46,575 nt of DNA from CAZESS01 sp964414415 (GTDB taxonomy: Archaea; Thermoplasmatota; E2; UBA202; DSCA01). Each line of letters starts with the position of its first letter. Within the stretch, counting starts at the first letter, position 1. Where the stretch lies: the NCBI GenBank assembly GCA_964414415.1, contig CAYPWJ010000011.1:1-46575 (forward strand), read 5' to 3'. The notes beneath the pieces are model-generated. The model was not told the DNA's origin, ran no database searches, and saw nothing but the letters and a program-made list of their open reading frames with translations. The translations under genes were made by a program, and so were the position numbers. Shown here in pieces: positions 1-11,200 of the stretch.

Positions 1-184
1 AATGATAGAGCGAGAGGTGACAAAAAGTGAAACGAAATAATTCGCAGATAAGACAGTGACCGGCAGGGTGACGACACAGACCCAAGGGGACGCCGCCCAC
101 GGCACCCCACCGGAATGCTAGCAAAGTGACTATATACAATGAGAGATAGAGAGAGATATAGAGATGCGGCCAAAGACGCCGGCG

Positions 185-979
185 TCAGCCGGAGTCCCCC
201 CGCCTCCGGCGAAGCACGACAGCTGCCGCGACGCCGATAACGGCGATACCGACGATCGCGATGACGACCGGCGGCGTCGCCGTCGTCGGCTCGTGGACGA
301 CAAGCTGCCGGGTCGTCGTGTCGTTGCCGCCCGCCGCGCTCTCAACATACAATGTAACGTTATAGGTGCCCGCCTCGCTGTAGGTATGCGACGGCGCCCG
401 CCCCATGCCGGATGAGCCGTCGCCGAAGCTCCACCGCCACGAGACGATGTCCTCCCCCGCCGCATGCGACCTGTCCTTGAACTGCACCGGGCTGCCCGTG
501 GTCGGCTGCCACTGCGTCCACCCCGCCATCCAGGAGAAATCCGCGTACATGTCCTCCACCGCCGTGGCTGCCACCCTGAACCGCTTGACCTCATAGGGGT
601 CTGTCAGGGTGAACCGGAGATAAAAACTCTGGCTGCTGCCCGGCTCGGCCATACCGGTCGTGACACGAAACGAAAAACGAAACAGTTCATATTCATCCGA
701 CAGGTCACCGTCCTCTTTCTCCACCCGGTCGAGCTCCACCGCATCGGCCTGCGAGGGGTCACCGAGATAGAGCGTCCCCGTGGATACAGAGCGTTTTTCA
801 CCCATGGTGGTAAGGTTCACCCTGACGTTCCGGTAGGGTTTCCCCAGGACGACCTCGTCCGGCAGCGTAGAGCTGTCGATCCAGGCCGGCTGCCCGGCCG
901 CCGGCAGCGAACACGACAGCATCGCTGCCGCAAGCACGATAGCCACGATAGATGCACGGCGCCACGTGGATGTCATCAC
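185..979 (-). CDS. Secreted PKD-domain protein with C-terminal membrane anchor
   Basis: The 264-residue product starts with a typical signal peptide (basic MMTSTWRRAS, then a hydrophobic stretch to about residue 25). It continues with a beta-rich region without a recognised family to about residue 140. A PKD fold follows (about 145-232), with the hallmark WSFGDGS and SHTYSEAGTYNVTLYV. A single hydrophobic helix (about 238-258) and a cytoplasmic RRRR cluster close the protein. This predicts a cell-surface protein anchored at its C-terminus, with PKD mediating protein or sugar contacts. It lies 3' of the dockerin gene on the same strand (59 nt apart), so the two may be co-transcribed. No catalytic motif is visible. 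The surface location is well supported; the function is unknown. Confidence 0.8.
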   Translation of the reverse strand: MMTSTWRRASIVAIVLAAAMLSCSLPAAGQPAWIDSSTLPDEVVLGKPYRNVRVNLTTMGEKRSVSTGTLYLGDPSQADAVELDRVEKEDGDLSDEYELFRFSFRVTTGMAEPGSSQSFYLRFTLTDPYEVKRFRVAATAVEDMYADFSWMAGWTQWQPTTGSPVQFKDRSHAAGEDIVSWRWSFGDGSSGMGRAPSHTYSEAGTYNVTLYVESAAGGNDTTTRQLVVHEPTTATPPVVIAIVGIAVIGVAAAVVLRRRRGDSG

Positions 980-1038
980 CCTGTATCCACGCAGCCGTTA
1001 AAAGCCTTGCGGGAACACCGCAATCCGTATCCCCGTCA

Positions 1039-1215
1039 TCAGCCGGTCCAGTGCTTCGCGATGACCATGAGGTCCTTGATGTTCACTGTGCCGTCGCGGT
1101 TGACGTCGGCCGCCGGCGCCCAGCCTGGATCCCCTGGCGTCTCCAGCCAGTGCTCCGCCACAATCGAGAGATCCTCGATGCCGACCTCGCCGTCGCCGTT
1201 GACGTCCCACGGTGC
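1039..1215 (-). other. Type I dockerin domain at the C-terminus
   Basis: Two tandem F-hand-like calcium loops, DVNGDGEVGIEDLSIVAEHW and DVNRDGTVNIKDLMVIAKHW, are separated by a short GDPGWAPAA linker. They sit at the extreme C-terminus, as in cellulosomal dockerins. The D-x-N-x-D-G-x-x-x-x-x-D pattern is intact in both copies. In archaea, dockerins also occur outside cellulosomes, so this indicates surface-complex assembly rather than cellulose breakdown. Confidence 0.85.
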
Positions 1216-4200
1216 ATAGGTCACCTCGCACCAGGCATCCGGCTCCGTTCCCGCCGAGGGCAGCGGCTCCCGCCGGCCGACGAGGTCGGATGCCACGCTG
1301 TAGAACTGGTAGAAGCCGTCGCCCTGCGGCGCCGTGAACTCCCACTGGTACGGCTCCCCGGTATCGGTCCCGTAGACCGTCCAGTTGCCCCAGCTGTCGT
1401 TGCCCGCGCTGTATCGATACCACAGCGTGACGTTCGCCACGCCGGCGTCGTCGCTCGCCTCAGCCGCAATAGACATCGTCTCGTTGTCCACGACCGATGG
1501 CAGCGGCTGCACCACCGAGCTGGGCGGCTCACAGTCAACGACGACGTCGTTCCATTCCATGCCCTCGACGTTGCCGGCGCCGTCGACGCTGTAGAACTCT
1601 ATCTCGTATTTGCCGCACGGTGCTTTGCCGTAGGCAGCCCCGAGATCATAGAGGTCGATGGGGTCATACGGCAGCCGGGTCTTCCACACGCCGTACTCCC
1701 GCCAGTTGAACAGGATCTCCCACGTGCCGGCCGCCTCGTTCCATTTGAACACCCGATAATATGTATGCGCGACGCCGGAGCTCGCGCCGGCCGGCGTGTC
1801 GATGGATGCAAGCGTGATCGTCGTGTCAGGGGTGATGTAGTGGACGAGGTATCCCTCGCCGCCCTCGTAGTAGGTGACGTTGTGCACGACGCCGTCGAAC
1901 ACCTTCCACGTGTCAGGCGGCGTCGCCTGCACCGAGACGTTCGCCCAGTCACGGTCCTCCAGGCCCTCCCTGCAGGTCACGTTGACGAAGTTGACGATCG
2001 TCGTCCCCTCCTCCAACGACGCTGCGATATCCGCATGGACGGTTATCGTCTCCGTGGCACCGGCCGGCAGCTCCTCGAACAGCCAGGTGTCGTTTCCCGG
2101 ATCTGGCGACGGCGCGGCACCGGCATACGTCACCGCTGCATCGTAGACATCCCGCACGACGACGTCGGTTGCAGGCGCCGTGCCGGTGTTGGAGACGGCG
2201 ATGCTATACGTGATGCTGCCGCCCTGCTCAACCACGGCGGAGGACACCGTCTTCTCGATATCAAGCAGCGGCTGCGAGAGCACCGTCGTCGCCTCCGTCG
2301 TCTCATTGCCGACATCCTGGTCGCAGGTGACGGCGACCATGTTAAGCAGCTCGGTGTTGTTCGGCATCGTGCCCACGTGCACATGCATCTCGATGCACCG
2401 GCCTTGAGACGCGTTGACCCGGGGAATCGTCCATAGGTCGTCGGTGCCGGCGTCCGGTGGCGGCGTCGCCGACGTCAGCGTCACGCCAGCGGGATAGCTC
2501 TCCTGCACCACGACGCCGGTTGCGTTGGCGTTGCCGGTGTTGTTCACCCAGACGCGGTAGACGAGCTCGCTGTCCGCCATCACCGGATCCGGGCTGTCGG
2601 TCTTCTCGATCGACAGCACGGGCGACGACACCACAGAGCGATTGACGTGGCTGCAGCTCGTCTCGTCGTTCTCGTTGTCACCGTCGCTGTCCCAGTAGGC
2701 GCAGGCGGTGTTGTTCACCCACGTGCCGTTGTCCAGCGGGAAGTCAACCGACACGTTGAACGAGATAACGACGGTTGCACCGACGTCGACCCTGCCGTTC
2801 CATCTGATCATCCTGCCGCCGGCGTCATAGCTCACGTTGCCCGCGCTGGCTGCAAGCGTACCCGGGATGAGATCCGTGTGCGCCGGGATCACGTCCTGCA
2901 GTTCGTCACCGTCATTGTCCAGCTGATGCTTGTCGCCGCTGTTGGAAAGCTCGATGACGTAGTGCACCTCATCGCCGGGCTGCAACGGTTCGCCGCTGAC
3001 ATCGGTTGCCTCCTTCACAATGTCGATCGTCGGAGCCGAGATAACCGTCGTCTCCTCATAGGCCTCGTCGTCCACGCCCTCGTCGCAGCTAACGGTGACG
3101 GAGTTGTTGAGCACCGTGTGCTCCAGCACGGAGCTCACCCGCACCTGCACCTCGATCGAGAGCGACGTGTTCGCCGCCAGCAGCGGCACCGTCCACGTTG
3201 TATTGGTGCCGTCATCCGGCGCCGGGTCCGCCGAGACAAACGTCACGTTGCCGTCGTAGGTCTCATGCACCGCCAGCCCGGTCGCGTTGGCGTTGCCGGT
3301 ATTGTTCACCGTGATGGTATAGTTGAGCAGGTACCCGGGATGCGCCGGATCCGGGCTGTCCGTCTTCTCAATCGACAGCACAGGCGACGACACCACAGAG
3401 CGATTGACGTGGCTGCAGCTCGTCTCGTCGTTCTCGCCGTCGCCGTCCTCATCCCAATGCACGCAGGCGGTGTTGTTCACCCATGTGCCGTTGTCCAGCG
3501 GGAAGTCAACCGACACGTTGAACGAGATAACGACGGTCGCACCGACAGCAACGCCGCCGTCCCACACCACCTCGCCATCCTCCACCGCCGGCAGGCCGTC
3601 ACTCGCCGACAGCGAACCATCCACATACGACGCATACGCCGGGATCTCGTCCACCAGCTCATGTCCCGTGTTGTTAGCCTGGTCCATGGTGCCCGTGTTG
3701 CCGAGCTCTATAGTATATTGTATAGTATCGCCGGGCTCCAGCGGCCCGCCGTTGACGTCCGACGCCGACTTCACGATGGACACGTCAGGCGCCGAGACGA
3801 CCTCCGTCAGCTCAAACGTCTCATCACCGACGCTCTGGTCGCAGGTCACGTTCACTGAATTGTTCAATATCATGTTATCCAGCGGTGAATCCACCCGCAC
3901 CTGCACCTCGATCGAGAGCGACGTGTTCGCCGCCAGCAGCGGCACCGTCCACGTTGTATTGGTGCCGTCATCCGGCGCCGGATCCGCCGAGACAAACGTC
4001 ACGTTGCCGTCATAATCATCCTGCACCACCACACCCGTGGCATTTGCATCTCCTATATTATCCACCGTGATGGTATAGTTGAGCAGGTACCCGGGATGCG
4101 TCGTGTCGTCGCTGTCCGTCTTCTCGATCGACAGCACGGGCGACGACCTAATCGACATGTTCGCATGGTCACAGCTCGTCTCGTCGTTCTCGCCGTCGCC

Positions 4201-5509
4201 GTCGCCGTCCCAATGCACGCAGGCGGTGTTGTTCACCCATGTGCCGTTGTCCAGTGGAAAAGCAACCGACACGTTGAACGAGATAACGACGGTCTCATCC
4301 GTCGGCACCGATCCGTTCCAGGTGACGGCGTTGCTGCCGGCGTCGTACGACGCGTTTCCGCGACTCCAGGAAAGCGAGCCGGTCTCATAGGCCGTATATG
4401 CCGGGATGGCATCCTCCAGCTCAACGCCGGGGTTGTCGCTCTGGTTCATGGTCCCGGTGTTGACGAGAGAGATCTCGTAGCTGATGAGGTCCCCGGGGCG
4501 GAGCGGGGCTCCATCGACGTCGTCGGCCTCCTTCTCTATCGCGACCTCCGGGGCGGACCGGACAGGCGTCTCCACCCACGTCTCGTTGGACACGCCCTCA
4601 TCGCAGCTAACGGTGACGGAGTTGTTGAGGACGGTGCCGTTCGGCAGCGGCGCGTCGACAGTTACGTTGACGGAGATCGTTTTAACCTCGGAGATATTGA
4701 GCGGAAACCGCCAGGCGTTGTTTCCTGTCGCGGGGGAAGGACTGGCATTCTTGAATGAGGTACGCAAGTCATAGGTGTCCTCTACCGTCACGTTGGTGGC
4801 ATTTCGGTTTCCGGTGTTCTCTATCCGGATGGTATAGGTCAGGATGCCGCCTGCCTGCACCGGGTGAGGATCATCCTCCTTGGTGAGAGCCAGCTCCGGG
4901 CTCCACTGCTCCACGTAGAAGGACTCGTTGTCGTAGGCCACGCGCCCGAGGCAGTCCATCGCCCGGATGTCCAGGGTATGGATGCCTTCATCTGAGAAAT
5001 AAAACGTGAACGGGACATCGACGGGTATCCATGCCCCGCCGTCAACGCGATACGCGACGGTCATGTTGGGGCAGCAGCCAGGCGACGCGTCGATGTCAAT
5101 CGGCGTGCTGGTTGTAACACCGAAATCTACCTCCTCCTGGGTCTCAACCCGCGGCTGGCCGACGGTCTTCACGATCGACGGCGGCTGGTCGTCCACATGC
5201 ACCGTCAGCTCCCTGCTGGCCGTATGCCCGAGGCAGTCCGTCGCCCGGAGATACAATGTATGCGTGCATTCCTCCTGGATATAGATGTCACCCGACACCA
5301 TACGCCAGCTGCCGTCACCGACCCTGTACTCAGTCACCACGTCACCGGGACAACACCCCGGCATATCAACCGCAGACACCGAGATCCCCGTCTCCGGCGT
5401 GACACAGTACTCATCCTGGCCAACCGAGCAGTTCGGCTCATCAACCATCGCGGTGATCGACGGCGGCTGGTCGTCCACATGCACCGTCAGCTCCCTGCTG
5501 GCCGTATGC
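1039..5509 (-). CDS. Giant secreted dockerin protein, C-terminal part (5' end lies in the scaffold gap)
   Basis: This is the downstream part of one gene whose beginning is 5610-8134; the 100-N gap at 5510-5609 splits it. Reading from the gap it encodes Ig-like repeats with conserved cysteines and HVDDQPPSI linkers (to about 4900). Next comes a series of DUF11-type modules of alternating form (about 1950-4870), with phrases such as YTITVNNTGNANATG and VNNTACVHWDGDGDGENDE. An Ig-like segment follows (about 1220-1900). The protein ends in a type I dockerin (about 1039-1215) with two calcium-loop repeats, VNGDGEVGIEDL and VNRDGTVNIKDL. Abundant N-x-S/T sites suggest N-glycosylation. The dockerin predicts docking to a cohesin, but no cohesin is visible here. 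The DUF11 region contains long near-identical DNA repeats. The frame differs by one between the two parts because the N-run length is nominal. Confidence 0.85.
2580..4300 (-). repeat. Three near-identical DUF11 repeat units, period about 760 nt
   Basis: The block beginning GACGACACCACAGAGCGATT recurs at 2623 and 3385, and a diverged copy starts at 4142. The spacings are 762 and 757 nt, about 253 residues. Long internal stretches are almost identical, including silent positions (for example 2700-2784 against 3462-3545). A second shared block occurs near 3120-3260 and 3890-4010. This points to recent duplication or gene conversion inside the coding sequence. Confidence 0.8.
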
Positions 5510-5609
5510 NNNNNNNNNNNNNNNNNNNNNNNNNNNNNNNNNNNNNNNNNNNNNNNNNNNNNNNNNNNNNNNNNNNNNNNNNNNNNNNNNNNNNNNNNNN
5601 NNNNNNNNN
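5510..5609. other. 100-N scaffold gap inside a coding repeat
   Basis: Exactly 100 undetermined bases interrupt the giant dockerin gene. Both flanks carry the same repeat (GATCGACGGCGGCTGGTCGT at 5455 and 5636, also at 5173), so the gap is a repeat-collapse break, not a gene boundary. Unit spacing 5173 to 5455 is 282 nt. Restoring that spacing gives a true gap of about 201 nt, or 201 plus multiples of 282. That value also restores the reading frame. Confidence 0.85.
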
Positions 5610-8134
5610 CAGTTCGGCTCATCAACCATCGCGGTGATCGACGGCGGCTGGTCGTCCACATGCAGCGTCAGGTTTTCATACACGATATTTCCCTGCCAGT
5701 CCGTCACCCGCAGGTGCAAAGTATGCGTGCATTCCTCCTCCACAAAGATGTCACCCGACACCTCGCTCCAGCTGCCGTTATCGACCTTGTACTCCACATC
5801 GCCGGTCTGCCCGCAGCAGCCACCCTCCCGGGTGGACACCGATATCGGCGTCTCCGGCGTGATACAGTACTCGTCCGGACCAATTGAACAGTTCGGCTCT
5901 CTCACCACCACGCTGATTGAGAACGCCTCGTCATCCACATAGAAGGTTTCGTTATCGATGACCGTGTTGCCAAAGAGGTCACGCGCCCTGATTTCAAGAT
6001 AATGTTTGCATTCCTCGGCAAACGATATCGAGCCGTTGTACTCCTTCCAGTCCGTCCAGGTGCCGTTGCCCTCCCACCATATGCGATAGTCGACGATATC
6101 GACACCGACACCGCCATATCCGCATCCCTCGTCAAAGCAGTCTACCGTGATATTGGTCGACGTGGCGACACAGTATTCCTCTCCCTCCACGATCACTGAA
6201 TGAGGGGAGCCCACTGATTTATACAGCCAGGGCGCCTCGGTATCCACATAGACGGTCGTGACGTTCGGCTCGATGCGATACGGCTCCTCGAGACACCAGA
6301 AGGTATCCGCTTTGCCGGTCATTTCACCCCAGTCATAAAACGCCAGTTCCAGCGACCCGTCACCATCTATGTCCGCCACGCTGGGCGAGGTATGAATCGG
6401 TCCGTTGACCTTGAACCGTGAGAGCAGCGACCCGTCGCCGCCGTCCAGCTTGTACAGGTATCCGTCATCCGAGCCGACGAACACGTTGAGAGCACCGAAC
6501 AGGGTCTCATGGTCATAAAACCCCGTCCTGGCGCAGTTCTGCCGGAACATCGGCCATCCTGCATTAGCAACAGAAAAAATATTCGCCAGGCCGGGCGACG
6601 AATAGACAGGAAGCCCGGTTTCATACTGCCATTCAAGGGCGCCGCTCGCATCAAGGCAGTATACATATCTGTCAGAGGAGCCAACCACCACCTCGAAGGC
6701 GCCGTCACCGTCAACGTCGCCTACCGAGGGAGAGGAATATACACCGTCGCCGGTTTTATACCGCCACTTCATTTCTCCTCTCCCCAGCGTGGGGTTGACA
6801 CTGCCGTTGATGCAGTACAAATAGCCGTCCGCTGACCCAACCAAAATCTCCATATAGGAATCGCCGTCGATGTCGGCAATGGCAGCCGAGGAAAATATTT
6901 CATCACCGGTAGCAAAGGTCCACTCGAGATGTCCGTTCGACCCGTTCAAGACATAGAGATTGCCGTCCACTGAACCGATAACGACTTCTTTCCAGCCGTC
7001 GCCGTCGACGTCATCCACCGCCGGCGACGCAATAAATGAATCCTGGTTGTCGAAGATCCACAGCACGTCCCAGTCGTCGCCCTCGTCACCCAGGTCATCG
7101 ATGTCCTTAACGCCGTCCCCGTTCACGTCGATACCCCACGGGAAATCGGCATAGTCAATGGTGACGCCGTTGTCGACACCGTCGCTGTTGTCTCCGTCAA
7201 AGCACCACACGTTGTCGTAGGGGTTATTGCCGATGATGACCTCCAGATCTCTTCCCCCGGGGCTTCCATCGTCGCTGCTCACGTTGACAAGAGCGGGTGA
7301 CGAATGCCACGCTGACTTCCCCTCCTTCCGCGGGGTGGCTGGAAACGTCCACAGAAAGTCACCGTTTCGATCCATGACCTCCACGTTCCATCCACTCGTG
7401 GTGCCAGCCGCGATCTCCAGCGTTCCATCGCCATCGATGTCACACACCGCCGGCGAGCTCCGTGCCTCATCCGTCTCGGTAGCAGTTGCCCACTCGACGT
7501 CGCCACCTGCAGACCAGCAGCGCCATATCCCGTTTGCCTCTTCCTCTAGCTCGGTGTAATAGTTGTTTTCCTCGTCGCTCCCGCCGATGACTTCCAAGGA
7601 CGACGTAGATGGAAGAACATCCGCCAACGCCGGCGATGACCCGAAGAAAAGATTGTTGACCGTCGGGTGGTTCGCGTCTTCTAATCCGTACCGCCATTCC
7701 TCCTGCAGTGTTTCCTCACCCGTCGTGTAGACGTTGCCCCCGGTATCGACGGCGTAATAGGAAATCGTATGACGGCAGGAATGACTGATGGTGAAATGAA
7801 TGGAGATGTTATGTGAGGCTGTGTCGCTGTCGTGGCTGTCGTTGTCAAATACAGTGACGTCGCTTTCAACGATGCCGCCGCGCCGCACGACTCTGTAATG
7901 AACATAGGCCACCCCGCTGGGGTCGGTGGCATTCAGCCAGATCACCGTCGTATTGGCTATCCATTCTTTCCCCCCGCTAGTAGCGTGCGGACCGGCAAAG
8001 GAAAGCGTGACGGCGGGTGGAGCGGTGTCAGCGGTTGACTGGCCTGCTCCATAGAGATGAAACGACAATGCCGCAGTGATGGAAAATAGAAAAATAATCA
8101 TGACAATAACAGCACGGGTATGCGTATCTCTCAT
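5610..8134 (-). CDS. Giant secreted dockerin protein, N-terminal part (signal peptide, FG-GAP propeller, Ig-like repeats)
   Basis: The start at 8134 gives MRDTHTRAVIVMIIFLFSIT, a clear signal peptide. After an Ig-like segment (about residues 35-130) there is a long series of FG-GAP/VCBS-type blades (about residues 150-600). Their calcium-loop signatures include VDDVDGDGWKEVVIGSVDG and ADIDGDSYMEILVGSADG, predicting a beta-propeller. Ig-like modules with conserved cysteine pairs (VATSTNITVDCF, CKHYLEIRARDLFGN, CTHTLHLRVTD) run into the gap. The gene continues in 1039-5509; with one repeat unit in the gap the whole protein would be about 2,398 residues. A TATA-like TTAAAAG near 8158-8165, about 27 nt before the ATG, suggests a leaderless transcript. 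The role is probably surface adhesion or scaffolding; no enzyme motif was seen. Confidence 0.85.
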
Positions 8135-8222
8135 TACCGTATAATACCGTAGCTGCTTTTAAGTTTTTGTGGACCGGTTAGATGAGCAGCTGGAGAGACG
8201 CCCCTTCAGGCCACTGGAGGAG

Positions 8223-11200
8223 CTATCTGAGGCCAAAGTGATAGATCGCTGCTCTGCACTCCGTCGTCACCTGGTTGCCGGCTCGGTCAAGGGCGACGAT
8301 TTTGATGACATGCTGCCCCATCATCGGCTCATCGATCGTATACTCGACGTTTCCGGTAAAGTCTGCCCGTCGCTCGCCGTCAATGTAGAGCTCGGTTGAG
8401 GCGACGCCTGACGTGGCGGTGTCTTCGACCGACGCGGCTATCGTCAGCGTGCCCAACACGAGCGGCCTGTCACCGGGCAGCGGCACGATCGGCCGACCGA
8501 ACAGGTAGAGGTGCCCTGTCGGCCGTGTTATCGTTATCTCGGGGCCGTAGAGGTCGATCTGTATCTCCTCGGTGTTGACCGCCTCCTCTCGTCCGGCGTT
8601 GTCGACCGCGTAGTATTCAAGCGTGTGCCGCCCGTCGCTGTCAACCGTAAAGGCGCCGTCATAGGTCTGCCATGCGTTGTTGTCGACGCGGTACATGACG
8701 TGGCTGACGCCGCTCGCTTCGTCGCTCGCTGTCAGCTCGACCGTCACGCCGCTCGTGTACCAGCCGTTGTCACCGGTCGGCTCGCCGGGCGTGACGGTGC
8801 AGCTGCTCGACGGCTGCCCGGCGCCGACGTCTATCACGGTGCTGCCCATGCCGCCGATGTTGCCCATGACGTCCTTCGCGTAATAGGAGACGGTGTGCCT
8901 GCCGGGCTCCTCGACGGTGAACGGCTCGCTGTAGCTCGTCCAGTCGCCGTCGTCGACGCGGTAGTGGATGCTGTCGACGCCGAGCTCGTCGTCGCTCGCC
9001 GACAGTACCATGGCTGTGTCGGCGGTGACCTGCCAGGTCTGCCCAGCGGTTATCTCGGCGATGCCGTCGAAGGAGATGCTCGTGCTTGGGCCGCTGGTGT
9101 CAAGGACGTAGGTCTCCGTATGGTGGACTTCTTCGTTCCCTGCCATGTCACGGGCCCAGTACTCGACGGTGTGCTCGCCGGGTTGGTAGCCGTGCAGCTG
9201 GTTGATCTGGAACTGCGCCTCCTTGTTCCATCCTGCTTCATGGACGCCGCCGCCGTCTATCTGGTAGCAGACCCGCCACCAGCCCCAGTCGTCACTGGCA
9301 GTGATGTGGAACGTCGACGCTGACACGATGTAGCCGTCCGGGTCAAGCGTCACCGTCAGCTCTGAGGCAGGTGGCTGTGTGTCTTCCTGCACTTGCAGGG
9401 TGACCGACTCGGTTTTTTCGTTGCCGACGTTGTCGCGGGCTCGCGCCTCCAGCTGATAGGTGCCCGATTCGTCAAATCCAAGGGGGCTCGTATAGTCTGT
9501 CCATTCCGTCCATGTGCCGTCATGCTGGATGCGGTATTCCAGGGTGGCGAGGCCGGAGCTGCCCGGATCCATAGCCGACAGAGTGACTGCTGTGGAACAG
9601 CTGATGTTGTATTCCTGCGGAGCAACCTGCCGGCCGGGATGGCCGACGTCGACGGTGACCTCCGGCGGCGTGTTGTCAAGGTTAACGAGGAAGCTGTTGC
9701 ATCCCGTCAGGTTGCTTTCATTGCGCCCGTATTCATCGATGCAGTAGTACTCTACCTTGTGGAGTCCCTCACCTTCGATTGTGAATGGCTCCGTATAATT
9801 TTTCCAGTCCTGCACGACGATCCATGAGCCCTTCTTCAGGATCCGGTACCATATCTCCTGCGCCGGGATGTTGGTATCCAGGGAAATCGGATTGCCGGAT
9901 GTCGTCCAGTTGCCACCAGTAACGTTAGTATACAGCCCGGATGGCTCTATGATGGTCTCAGGCGGGGCCGCAATGGACACGGTTACCGTCTCCGATACGG
10001 TATCAGTTGCGCCGTCGTCATCCTCAACGGCCAACGTGACAGTGTAACTGCCATGACTGGCGTAGCTATGCGACGGATTCTGGGCAGTGCTGCTATTCCC
10101 GTCACCGAAATCCCAGCTCCAGGCAACGACGCTGCCGTCGCTGTCCGTCGATTGATCGGTGAACATCACGGTGTCCTCAGTGGTCGGCGACGACGGGGTA
10201 AAGCCAAAGTCAGCCGACGGGCCAACGTTGGACACCGTCACCGTCTTCGACACGGTGGCGGTGGCGCCGTCGTCATCCGTCACCGTCAAGGTGACGGTGT
10301 AGCTGCCGTCATCGGCATAGCTATGACTGACCTGTTCACCATACAGCGTGGTGCCGTCACCCATCTGCCACGTCCAGTTGACAATATCACCATCTACATC
10401 GCTGGATGTACTGGTAAACGTGACAAGGTCAGCGGTGGAAGGTGCAGATGGCTGACATGAGAAGCTCGCCGTTGGAGGATCATTCACATCGACAACCGTC
10501 ACCGTCACCGTCGCAGTATCCGTAGCGCCGTCATCGTCACTGACCCGGTAGACGAAGCTATCAACGCCATGATAATCTGCATCCGGCGTATACTCCACCG
10601 CTCCGGTAGACGTGTTGACAGTCGTGCTGCCATGGCCGGGGGCGATCGTTACCACAACCGACGACGGATCCAGGCTGCCATCGGTATCGCCGTCATTCGC
10701 CAGTACGTCCACCCACACCGCACTGTCCTCATCTGTCGACGCCGCATCATCGCTCGCCGTCGGTGCAACGTTGGAGACGGTCACCGTCTTGGACATGGTG
10801 TCGGTGGCACCGTCGTCATCCTCAATGGTCAAGACCACCGTGTAGCTGCCATCGTCCGCGTAGCTATGCGACGGATGCTGAACGGTGCTCGTTGCGCCGT
10901 CACCGAAATCCCAGTTCCATCGTGTTATGTTGCCCTGGGGGCTAGCGGAATTATCGACGAATTGAATGGTGTCTGCCGTGGAGGGATTCGCCGGGGAATA
11001 GGTGAAATCGGCTATCGGGTCCGGTGTCATCAATGGATACTGGTCCTGGCTGCTGCCCGCCGCTATGTTAGTATATGGGCTATCTACGATGCCGTCGCTC
11101 CCACTTATGTCCTGGGAGACGCCCTGATAGTCATCATATGCCCCTTCGCTTGGCTCGTCGAAATCGCTCCAGTAGTTGCCGCCAGATGGATAGCCATTAT

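Noticed and set aside
1..184. Possible gene or RNA at the window start
   Set aside because: Only purine-rich, low-complexity sequence (GAGATAGAGAGAGATATAGA) and no supported frame or structure.
952..2436. A 494-codon plus-strand open frame opposite the dockerin gene
   Set aside because: It is the antisense shadow of the DUF11 region, with low-complexity Arg/Val/His-rich translation and no motif, a usual effect of high GC content.
5441..5661. Two separate genes on either side of the N-run
   Set aside because: The same coding repeat occurs on both sides in the same strand and orientation; the apparent frame change comes from the nominal gap length.
2580..6100. Repeated DNA considered as a CRISPR array or mobile element
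   Set aside because: The repeats are long, coding and in frame, and correspond to Ig-like and DUF11 protein modules.
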